The notes beneath the pieces are model-generated. The model was not told the origin of the DNA, did no database searches, and saw only the letters and a list, made by a program, of their open reading frames with translations. 39,405 nucleotides of DNA, from NCBI GenBank assembly GCA_002421685.1, contig DISB01000018.1, forward strand, positions 261,246 to 300,650. Direction: 5' to 3'. Of the stretch, positions 7,513-14,517 are shown piece after piece (the first letter of the stretch is position 1; each line of letters opens with the position of its first letter). The stretch comes from Bacteroidetes bacterium UBA6221 (GTDB lineage: Bacteria > Bacteroidota > Bacteroidia > Chitinophagales > Chitinophagaceae). The translations under genes and the position numbers were made by a program.

Positions 7513-8448
7513 TCAGGCAATTTGCTTGCCACTATATGCACGTTCCAGCTCGGCCAGGTTAAATTTCTTCATCTTTATGAACGCCTCAGTTACGCGCTTC
7601 AACCGTTCGGGATCTTTATCGCTCATCATCTCGTCCATGCGCTCGGGCACTATCTGCCACGACAAACCGAATTTATCCTTCAGCCAGCCGCATTGCTCGG
7701 CCGCAGGCACGGCCGATAGTTTTCCCCAGTAATAATCAATTTCTTCCTGTGTACGGCAATACACCATGAATGAAACTGCCTCGTTGAAACTGAACTTATG
7801 TTCGTGTGCGCTGTCCATTGCACCAAACCACTGGTGCTCCAGCATGAAGTCGGCAAACATCACATTTCCCTCTTTGTCGGGTGCCTGGCCGGGGCCGTAG
7901 CGATGTATCGTACCGATTTTCGAATCTTTGAATACAGACAGGTAAAAGCTGATGGCTTCTTCCGCCCTGCCCACATTATCACCAATAAACATGATAGATG
8001 GAATGATGGCGGGGCGCGGCTCGTCTGCCGGGTCGGTAAGCATCAGTTGCCAGGTGAGGCCATATTTGTCCTGTATCCAGCCATATCTTTCGCTGAAGGG
8101 ATATTTATCAATAGGCATCAATACAGTACCCCCATCCGACAACTTTTCCCATACCTCGTCTATTTTCTTTCGAGCCTCATTTTCCGGCGACGATGAGTTC
8201 TTGAAAAGCAAAGGGTCGAAGTTGACAATAAAGGATACCGAAGGGTTGAACCTGAACAATGGTCCGGCACTTATCGACATGAAATGGTACCCCCAAAGTT
8301 CAAAACTCACCACATCGCAATCGCCCGATGGCGTATCGCGGATAACCGATGTTTTCACTATTCCCGAACCGGGGAATATGGAAGTATAAAACTCCGCTGC
8401 TTCTCTGGCTTCTTTGTCAAACCACAGGTGTGGTACTATCTTTTGCAT
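7513..8448 (-). CDS. Tandem-domain VOC (PhnB/3-dmu-9_3-mt type) protein
   Basis: A 311-residue soluble protein made of two copies of the PhnB-like glyoxalase/VOC fold (PF06983). Copy 1 (about residues 1-145) opens IVPHLWFDKEAREAAEFYTSIF and closes with GWIQDKYGLTWQLML. Copy 2 (about 148-280) opens PSIMFIGDNVGRAEEAISFYLSVF and closes with GWLKDKFGLSWQIVP. The last 30 residues are a helical tail about processing of two subunits' worth of fold, as in other fused forms. The family was once named after demethylubiquinone methyltransferase, but most members have unknown substrates, so no reaction is assigned. It is a single leftward gene, divergent from the DUF4421 gene, with a TAACTTTG promoter element 22 bases before the ATG. 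Confidence 0.9.
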   Translation of the reverse strand: MQKIVPHLWFDKEAREAAEFYTSIFPGSGIVKTSVIRDTPSGDCDVVSFELWGYHFMSISAGPLFRFNPSVSFIVNFDPLLFKNSSSPENEARKKIDEVWEKLSDGGTVLMPIDKYPFSERYGWIQDKYGLTWQLMLTDPADEPRPAIIPSIMFIGDNVGRAEEAISFYLSVFKDSKIGTIHRYGPGQAPDKEGNVMFADFMLEHQWFGAMDSAHEHKFSFNEAVSFMVYCRTQEEIDYYWGKLSAVPAAEQCGWLKDKFGLSWQIVPERMDEMMSDKDPERLKRVTEAFIKMKKFNLAELERAYSGKQIA

Positions 8449-8470
8449 ACAAATCTGTTTTTTGTTCTAA

Positions 8471-8478
8471 CAAAGTTA
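8471..8478 (-). promoter_or_regulatory. -7 promoter element (TAACTTTG) for the VOC gene
   Basis: On the lower strand this reads TAACTTTG, a full match to TAnnTTTG, and it lies 22 bases upstream of the ATG at 8448. The nearest upstream TTG is 27 bases away, slightly too far for a normal -33 element. Confidence 0.55.
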
Positions 8479-8606
8479 AATCGTGCAGGTTCACCATACC
8501 TTGTGCAAATGCGACATACTGCCGGGTGAAACACGTCGGTTCATATAGATTAACTATTAGGCCCGGATTTTGTTCGTATTTATACCATGTGCCTTATTAT
8601 TGCAAA

Positions 8607-9686
8607 GTGAGGGGTAAACCGATATACATATTGATAGTTCTTTGCCTGCTGTACGTGCAGGCTTTCGGGCAACTGGTAGACCTGGCTGGTGTCGGCACCG
8701 ATTCTACCTGCATCAGCGATCAGTCGGACAGGTTGCTGTTGCGGGCATTTCTAACCCAGAAGTTCAACAAATACACACTGGGACAGCAAACGACGACAAG
8801 TAATGTCACCTACCGGGCGAATAATAATTATCACGTTGGACTCGGGTTTCATTACAAGTGGGTGGGGGCAAATATTTCATTCAAACTGCCATATATAAAT
8901 AACCCTAGGTTTGGCCAGACAAAATTCTTCGACCTGCAGTCTTACCTCTATCTTGCCAATATAGCTGTGGACCTGTTTGTGTTGTCGTACAAGGGCTACT
9001 ACTTGTCTGACGGGGGGGTGCTGAAGTTTCCGCCGGAAGGCAACAAATTGCAGCTCCGCCCCGACCTCTATACTGGTAACTATGGGGTCAACTTTCAATA
9101 TATTTTCAACAGCAGCAAGTTTTCCTATCGCGCAGCGTTTATTCAAAACCAATGCCAGGTAAGGAGTGCAGGTTCTCCGCTGATTGGGGCCACGGTTAAT
9201 TATTCACGTGCCCGCGCAGACTCAGCAATCGTTCCCCCCGATTTGGTACTGGATAATTTCTATTCAGGCCACGACTTCAACAAAACCGCTGCATTCGTGG
9301 TAGCAATCAACGGGGGCTATGCATATACACAGGTTATAGGGCGGCATTTTTTTGTAACTGGCTCGGTGTTGCTGGGAACGGGACTTAATTATGTATCTCT
9401 TAAAACAGATGCCACAGGCGACAGGGATGCTCGCCTGCATGTGCAGGTACATGCCATACTGCGGGGTGCCGTGGGGTATAATACGGACGAACGTTTTATC
9501 GGATTGCAATATATTAACCATATCAACAGGAATAATATGCCCGTGCTGGATAGCTGGCAGCAATCGCAGATGGGTAACATCCGGCTTACTTATGCCCAGC
9601 GTTTCAAGCTGAAAAAGAAAACAGCGAAGCAACTTGAACGTATCAGCGAAAAAATACAGCCTGATATATTAAAAAATGTGGAATAA
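8607..9686 (+). CDS. DUF4421 family outer-membrane protein
   Basis: 359 residues from a GTG start at 8607. The open frame runs back to 8349, but those codons overlap the divergent VOC gene and its promoter. GTG puts a signal peptide (IYILIVLCLLYVQAFGQ) at the N-terminus, and no in-frame ATG serves. The body shows the DUF4421 (PF14391) pattern: DRLLLRAFLTQKFNKYTLG, YKWVGANISFKLP, YKGYYLSDGG, RPDLYTGNYGVN, FSYRAAFIQNQ and VRSAGSPLIGA. The alternating strands and a closing aromatic strand suggest a beta-barrel in the outer membrane. The last 25 residues are charged and helical (KKKTAKQLERISEKIQ), unusual after a barrel strand. The function of the family is unknown. It lies 109 bases before the sigma-factor gene on the same strand, although a separate promoter element sits between them. 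Confidence 0.85.
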   Translation: MRGKPIYILIVLCLLYVQAFGQLVDLAGVGTDSTCISDQSDRLLLRAFLTQKFNKYTLGQQTTTSNVTYRANNNYHVGLGFHYKWVGANISFKLPYINNPRFGQTKFFDLQSYLYLANIAVDLFVLSYKGYYLSDGGVLKFPPEGNKLQLRPDLYTGNYGVNFQYIFNSSKFSYRAAFIQNQCQVRSAGSPLIGATVNYSRARADSAIVPPDLVLDNFYSGHDFNKTAAFVVAINGGYAYTQVIGRHFFVTGSVLLGTGLNYVSLKTDATGDRDARLHVQVHAILRGAVGYNTDERFIGLQYINHINRNNMPVLDSWQQSQMGNIRLTYAQRFKLKKKTAKQLERISEKIQPDILKNVE

Positions 9687-9764
9687 GTGAAAAATCGCTC
9701 AAGGCAATAGGGGTATTCTTCTCATGGGCTGTCATAAGTATATGCAGGCCTTGCAACAAGCGGT

Positions 9765-9772
9765 TATCTTTG
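9765..9772 (+). promoter_or_regulatory. -7 promoter element (TATCTTTG) for the sigma-factor gene
   Basis: A full TAnnTTTG match 23 bases before the ATG at 9796. Because transcription would start near 9777, upstream in-frame ATGs at 9724 and 9742 could not be used from this promoter, which supports the 9796 start. No -33 TTG is seen. Confidence 0.5.
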
Positions 9773-9795
9773 CATCCGAAACTGCAACTCACAGG

Positions 9796-10362
9796 ATGCC
9801 GGAGATAGGGATTACAATAACAGGAAAGGATATCAACCAGGTATTCGAACAGGTGTTCAAAGAACATTTCAAAAACCTTCATGCGTATGCCTGCTCAATA
9901 TTAAAAGACGAAGACGAAGCGGAAGAAATGGTGCAGAATGTATTTTATAAACTTTGGGAGAAGAAGGAAAAGATCAGTGAATTGCAGTCGGTACCGGCCT
10001 ACCTGTACCGTGCTGTACACAACGAGTGTATGAACTATGTGAAGCACGAGAAAGTAAAGATGGTTTACGAGGCGCACGCTGTTCACCACGGCAATGTAGC
10101 AGGCCAGGCGGTGGATACTGCCACGGCCCGCGAACTGGAGCAGCGCATAGGCGATGCATTGGCGGCCTTGCCAGAACAATGCCGCACCATCTTCCAGATG
10201 AGTCGGTTTGAAGAGTTGAAATACCGTGAAATAGCCGATAAGCTGGGTTTGTCAGTAAAAACAGTGGAAAACCAAATGGGCAAAGCCCTTAAAATATTAA
10301 GGACAAAACTTGCAGACTATATCAGCGTGGTATGGCTTTTATTAATAACCCTGATAAAATAA
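9796..10362 (+). CDS. ECF-type RNA polymerase sigma factor (FecI-like)
   Basis: 188 residues. The sigma-70 region 2 is FEQVFKEHFKNLHAYACSILKDEDEAEEMVQNVFYKLWEK, with the DEAEEMVQ core that contacts RNA polymerase and the -10 element. Region 4 is ALAALPEQCRTIFQMSRFEELKYREIADKLGLSVKTVENQMGKALKILR, a complete helix-turn-helix. The C-terminus ends in a hydrophobic stretch (ISVVWLLLITLI), as in many Bacteroidota FecI-like sigmas. The start at 9796 is chosen because a promoter element at 9765-9772 lies downstream of two other in-frame ATGs. The anti-sigma gene follows after 6 bases, so the pair is surely co-transcribed and forms a cell-surface signalling switch with the surface proteins downstream. 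Confidence 0.95.
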   Translation: MPEIGITITGKDINQVFEQVFKEHFKNLHAYACSILKDEDEAEEMVQNVFYKLWEKKEKISELQSVPAYLYRAVHNECMNYVKHEKVKMVYEAHAVHHGNVAGQAVDTATARELEQRIGDALAALPEQCRTIFQMSRFEELKYREIADKLGLSVKTVENQMGKALKILRTKLADYISVVWLLLITLIK

Positions 10363-10368
10363 CCGGAA

Positions 10369-11340
10369 GTGAACAAACAAAATAGCCATATTAACGATGA
10401 CCTGCTGGTAAAGCACATGCTGGGAGAGGCCACGGCCAACGAGGAGGCCGTAGTTGCCTCATGGATAGACGAAAGCGAAACCAACAGGAAATATTATAAC
10501 GACTTCAAACTGGTATGGGACAACAGTAAAAAACTGGCTGCTAAAAGCACGATAGACGAAAATGCAGCCTGGGTACGTTTTCAGCAAAGGGTGGAGGCCG
10601 AAAAACCGGCAACAAAAATTATACCCCTTGGCCGCCGTTTCAACTGGATGAGGGTAGCTGCAATACTTGTGTTGATCGTCGGGGGGGTGTGGATGGCCAA
10701 TTATTTTGTGCTTGGGACTACGAGTACCCTTCAGGCGAATAACGAAGTGAGAACAGAAACCCTGCCTGACGGTACGATTGTGACCCTGAACAAAGGCGCC
10801 GTACTCAAATTCAACAGTCGCATGAGCGGCGATACGCGCAAAGTGACCCTGGAGGGAGAAGCTTTCTTCGATGTGACGCCTGATAAGAACAAACCATTCC
10901 TGATCACAGCCGATAATGCTGTGATTAAGGTAGTCGGTACTTCTTTCAATGTAAAAACTACCGAAGAGAAAACAGAGGTGATAGTAGAAACAGGAGTGGT
11001 GGAGGTGCGCAAAGAAGCGAATGCCGTAACCGTGAAGCCTAAAGAGAAAGCTACCGTATTGCAAAGCAGCGCCGTTCCAATGAAAGAGGCCGTAGACGAT
11101 GTGTTATACAACTACTACCGTACCAAAGAACTTGTATGCAATAATACGCCTCTCTGGCGCCTGGTAGATGTGCTGAATGATGCCTACAATGTGAACATTA
11201 CCATAAACGATGCCCGCCTGAAGGATATGCCAATAACTACCACTTTCAAGAATGAGAGCCTGGATAATATCCTTGATGTCATCAGCCAGACACTGAATGT
11301 GCGGGTAGAAAAGAACGGGAAAAATATTGTACTCAGATAA
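10369..11340 (+). CDS. FecR-family anti-sigma factor with DUF4974-like C-terminus
   Basis: 323 residues from a GTG start preceded by CCGGAAG, 6 bases after the sigma-factor stop. A cytoplasmic N-terminal region (about 1-90) with the short DDLLVKHMLGEATANEE segment would hold the sigma factor. A single transmembrane helix follows (about 94-112, MRVAAILVLIVGGVWMANYF), then the periplasmic FecR domain (about 122-215, TLPDGTIVTLNKGAVLKF ... VTLEGEAFFDVTPDKNKPF) and a C-terminal DUF4974-type domain (about 255-323, CNNTPLWRLVDVLNDAYNV onward) related in pattern to STN. In known systems a signal from an outer-membrane protein's STN domain reaches FecR and releases the sigma factor. Here the next gene supplies the STN domain. 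Confidence 0.95.
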   Translation: MNKQNSHINDDLLVKHMLGEATANEEAVVASWIDESETNRKYYNDFKLVWDNSKKLAAKSTIDENAAWVRFQQRVEAEKPATKIIPLGRRFNWMRVAAILVLIVGGVWMANYFVLGTTSTLQANNEVRTETLPDGTIVTLNKGAVLKFNSRMSGDTRKVTLEGEAFFDVTPDKNKPFLITADNAVIKVVGTSFNVKTTEEKTEVIVETGVVEVRKEANAVTVKPKEKATVLQSSAVPMKEAVDDVLYNYYRTKELVCNNTPLWRLVDVLNDAYNVNITINDARLKDMPITTTFKNESLDNILDVISQTLNVRVEKNGKNIVLR

Positions 11341-11352
11341 TTTGAATATCGG

Positions 11353-13209
11353 ATGAAATCAGCCTGGGGATGCTTCGTCATATGTATGTTGATACTGTTC
11401 CCCGTTATTTGCACGGCACAGTCGCACCTGGATAAAGGCGTGTCGGTGAAAGCAAAGCAGAAGACTGTTGCGGAAGTATTGGACATTATTGGCAGGCAGG
11501 GGAAGTTTTATTTTTCATATAATGCCAAAGTGGTGCCTGCCGATAGCCTGGTAGATATTGACGTATGGAACAAGACGGTAAGACAGGCCCTGGAAGTTTT
11601 ATTTAAAGACCGGTTTGAATATAAAGAAACGCCCAACCATGTTATTATTCAATTGCCATCAGCAGGACAATACTGGTACGTAAGCGGCTATGTGATAGAC
11701 GAACTGACCGGAGAGCGTGTACGGGATGTCAGCGTATTTGATGCCAATCAGTTAGTGGCATCGCTCACCAACGACCAGGGCTATTTTAAATTACGCCTTA
11801 AAGATAAGATACCGACCACGGCTATCAACATCAGCAAATCGCTATACAGGGATACACTCATCAACATTAGCCCGGGCGTCGACCAGGAAGTGAAGGTTGT
11901 CATCAGCCCAAAGACTATTGAAATGGACACGATAGTCATCACCAGCAAGGAGAACTTTGTGGAAGGTACCTGGTTTGGTAAGGCCTTCCTTTCGTCTAAG
12001 CAACGCATGCAAAGCCTGAACCTCGGAAAATTTTTTGTGGATATGCCGGTACAGGGCTCTATAGTTCCGGGATTGAGTTCGCAGGGCAAAATGAGTTCGC
12101 AGGTTGTTAACCATTTTTCGTTTAATATGTTGGGTGGTTATACTGCGGGTGTGAATGGAGCGGAGGTAGCAGGTATTTTCAATATCAACAAAAAAAACGT
12201 TCGCTACGTACAAATGGCTGGCGTGGTAAATATTGTGGGCGGTGACGTTGAGGGGCTACAGGCCGCAGGAGTTCACAATAATGTGCTGGACTCGATGGCA
12301 GGCCTCCAGATGTCCGGCATCAGCAATGTAGTAAGAGGCAGGGTGTCGGGTTTGCAGGCTACAGGAGTTTATAATCTTACCATTGGCAAGGTGAAAGGAG
12401 CACAACTCTCTGGCGTCATTAATACGGCAATCGACAGCTTTACCGGGCTACAAGGTGCGGGCGTACTCAACACAAGCATCAAGACTTTCAAAGGGGCGCA
12501 ACTTGCAGGCGTAGCCAATAGTGCGGTATTTGATGTTACCGGATTACAGGCTGCAGGTGTGCTTAATATGACGGTGAAACATATAAATGGTGTGCAAGCA
12601 GCAGGGATAGTGAACGTCTGCGCAGGGACCGTACGCGGTGCGCAGGTGGCCGGATGGGTGAACTATGCAACAAGAGTAAAAGGTGCGCAGGTAGGATTGA
12701 TAAATATAGCGGATAGTTCTTCAGGAGTAAGTGTCGGCCTGTTCAGCTTTGTGCTGAAAGGTTATCATAAGATGTCTGTTTCCACCAACGAAGCATTCCG
12801 TTATAATGTGTCGTTGAAGATAGGTACGCATTGGCTGTACAATATTTATACCGCCGGCGCCTCTATGCAACAAGGCAGCGATGCATATATGCTGGGATTG
12901 GGCTATGGCAGTGAGTTGCCGATTAGCAAAAGATTCTCTATAAATCCCGAATTAATGGCGCATGCCGTTTATTTAGGCAACTGGAGTGAAGTAAATTCGT
13001 TATTAAAAGTACAGCTAAACCTGAACGTACACCTCGGGAGGTATGTGGCTATTTTTGCAGGTCCATCCTTCTCTTCTTATTGGGACAATAAACAGCCCAG
13101 GGTAGAGGGCTACAAGACGGATATATTGCCGGCGGGTTACAAACGCAATACCTATAATAATAACCTGAGCAGTTGGGTGGGCTGGAATGCAGGTGTAACA
13201 ATTTTTTAA
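11353..13209 (+). CDS. STN + CarboxypepD_reg + beta-solenoid repeat surface protein
   Basis: A 618-residue exported protein. In order: signal peptide (1-23, ending CTAQ); an STN (secretin/TonB short N-terminal) domain (about 26-100, VAEVLDIIGRQGKFYFSYN); a CarboxypepD_reg-like beta sandwich (about 111-185, VSGYVIDELTGERVRDVSV, GYFKL); a linker with a VNHFSFNMLGGYTAGVNG segment; ten consecutive 16-residue repeats of the form G(L/A)Q-x-(A/S)G-V-x-N plus a 15-residue copy (about 269-444); and a C-terminal beta-rich region that looks like barrel strands (about 465-618). The repeats resemble the LA_2272-type surface repeat and should form a beta-solenoid. STN normally sits on TonB-dependent transducers that signal to FecR, and this gene begins 12 bases after fecR. 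I infer that it is the sensory partner of the sigma/anti-sigma pair. The ligand is unknown. Confidence 0.85.
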   Translation: MKSAWGCFVICMLILFPVICTAQSHLDKGVSVKAKQKTVAEVLDIIGRQGKFYFSYNAKVVPADSLVDIDVWNKTVRQALEVLFKDRFEYKETPNHVIIQLPSAGQYWYVSGYVIDELTGERVRDVSVFDANQLVASLTNDQGYFKLRLKDKIPTTAINISKSLYRDTLINISPGVDQEVKVVISPKTIEMDTIVITSKENFVEGTWFGKAFLSSKQRMQSLNLGKFFVDMPVQGSIVPGLSSQGKMSSQVVNHFSFNMLGGYTAGVNGAEVAGIFNINKKNVRYVQMAGVVNIVGGDVEGLQAAGVHNNVLDSMAGLQMSGISNVVRGRVSGLQATGVYNLTIGKVKGAQLSGVINTAIDSFTGLQGAGVLNTSIKTFKGAQLAGVANSAVFDVTGLQAAGVLNMTVKHINGVQAAGIVNVCAGTVRGAQVAGWVNYATRVKGAQVGLINIADSSSGVSVGLFSFVLKGYHKMSVSTNEAFRYNVSLKIGTHWLYNIYTAGASMQQGSDAYMLGLGYGSELPISKRFSINPELMAHAVYLGNWSEVNSLLKVQLNLNVHLGRYVAIFAGPSFSSYWDNKQPRVEGYKTDILPAGYKRNTYNNNLSSWVGWNAGVTIF

Positions 13210-13268
13210 GTTCCGTACATAGGGGTAACATATCCGTATGATGTCATTTTATCAAACAATAAGATTTT

Positions 13269-14444
13269 ATGACATCAAGATTTTTGGCAGGGGTTGTATT
13301 TATGTTTTCAACCTTGCACTTGTCTGCACAGGAAGGCGGAAAGATAAAAGAGAGCAATGCGCACATCGGTTTTGTATATCCTTTGAGCACCAACTGGACC
13401 GATGCTATTAACTACAAAAACAGGTTCTCTGTTCATGCTATAGGGGGTGTTTCGGCTTCAGAAGAAGCATTTTGCGTTTCAGGCATGGCAAATGTTATCC
13501 GGTATAATGGGAATGGCCTCGTAGCCAGTGGTTTTGCCAATGTTATTCTCGACCGCGCCAACGGCGCCCAGTTAGCCGGCAGCATTAATTTTATCAAGAC
13601 AGAAGCGAAGGGTTTGCAGGCCGCCGGTTTTGCTAATATTACAGGCAGTAGCGAAGGCCTGCAAACTGCTGGTTTTGCAAATATTAACACCGGAAATGCC
13701 CGCGGCGCACAGTTAGGAGGTTTTATGAACGTCGCAAAAAGCGTAGATGGTTTTCAGTGCGGTGGCTTCATGAATATTGCAAAAAACGTGGAAGGGGCAC
13801 AAGTTGGAGGCTTTGGCAATAATGCGGCAAACGTTAAAGGCGCACAGATAGGTGGTTTCTATAACGTGGCCGGCATAGTCAATACGCAAGTGGCCGGTTT
13901 TATCAATGTGGCAAAAGAAGTGAAGGGCGTGCAGTTGTCAGGTTTCATCAATATTGCAGACAGTTGCGATTTTCCCATCGGCCTTATCAATATCAGCAGG
14001 AAGGGGGAAATGTTCCTGGGAGCTACTGTCGACGACAATCTCACAACCCTGGTCACATTCCGTTCCGGAGGAAAATATCTATATGGAATTGTGGGTGTCG
14101 GAGCCAATTTCAGGTATCCTACAGCCGTGTATGCTTCAGAAGCCGGTATTGGTGCGCATATACCACTTGCAAAGGGTTTCAGGATAAATACCGAGATAGT
14201 TTCAACCTCTTTGTCGGATTTCTGGAGTACAGTACAGGTCAATTCATCCTTTCGCCTGTTGGCTGCGCTCAAGCTGGGCGACAGGGTAGAGCTCTTTGCC
14301 GGTCCTTCATTCCACTATTCTTTTGCCAACGACCGTATGTATGCTGAAGCTGGCACCAATACACTCTGGAGCAAAGAGAGGTGGGGGTATTACCAGCGCA
14401 TGTATATCGGGGGCCTGGCCGGTATGCACATAGACCTGCTGTAG
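13269..14444 (+). CDS. Second beta-solenoid repeat surface protein
   Basis: A 391-residue exported protein with signal peptide MTSRFLAGVVFMFSTLHLSAQ. It lacks STN and CarboxypepD_reg domains. Residues about 68-235 hold roughly eleven repeats of G-x-Q-x-x-G-F-x-N, mostly 15 residues long where the upstream paralogue has 16. The C-terminal third (GEMFLGATVDDNLTTLVTFRSGGKYLYGIVGVGANF to the end) matches the paralogue's barrel-like C-terminus in pattern, including AGPSFHYSF versus AGPSFSSYW. It lies 59 bases after the STN protein, on the same strand. It is probably an outer-membrane protein that works with its neighbour, either as a co-receptor or as a structural partner; this is inference. Confidence 0.8.
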   Translation: MTSRFLAGVVFMFSTLHLSAQEGGKIKESNAHIGFVYPLSTNWTDAINYKNRFSVHAIGGVSASEEAFCVSGMANVIRYNGNGLVASGFANVILDRANGAQLAGSINFIKTEAKGLQAAGFANITGSSEGLQTAGFANINTGNARGAQLGGFMNVAKSVDGFQCGGFMNIAKNVEGAQVGGFGNNAANVKGAQIGGFYNVAGIVNTQVAGFINVAKEVKGVQLSGFINIADSCDFPIGLINISRKGEMFLGATVDDNLTTLVTFRSGGKYLYGIVGVGANFRYPTAVYASEAGIGAHIPLAKGFRINTEIVSTSLSDFWSTVQVNSSFRLLAALKLGDRVELFAGPSFHYSFANDRMYAEAGTNTLWSKERWGYYQRMYIGGLAGMHIDLL

Positions 14445-14517
14445 ATAATCCACATATTTCCTTAAAAAATCAAAACAATTGAGGGCGGTTAAGCACGCCC
14501 GGATAAAACCAATAAGC

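Noticed and set aside
8349..8606. N-terminal extension of the DUF4421 protein by 86 residues
   Set aside because: It lies antisense to the start and promoter of the VOC gene, and it would bury the signal peptide.
9724..9795. Longer start for the sigma factor
   Set aside because: A -7 promoter element at 9765-9772 lies inside it, and the extra residues do not resemble sigma region 2.
12157..12710. CRISPR-like or DNA tandem repeat in the solenoid gene
   Set aside because: The 48-base periodicity comes from the protein repeat; codons vary between copies and there are no identical repeats with spacers.
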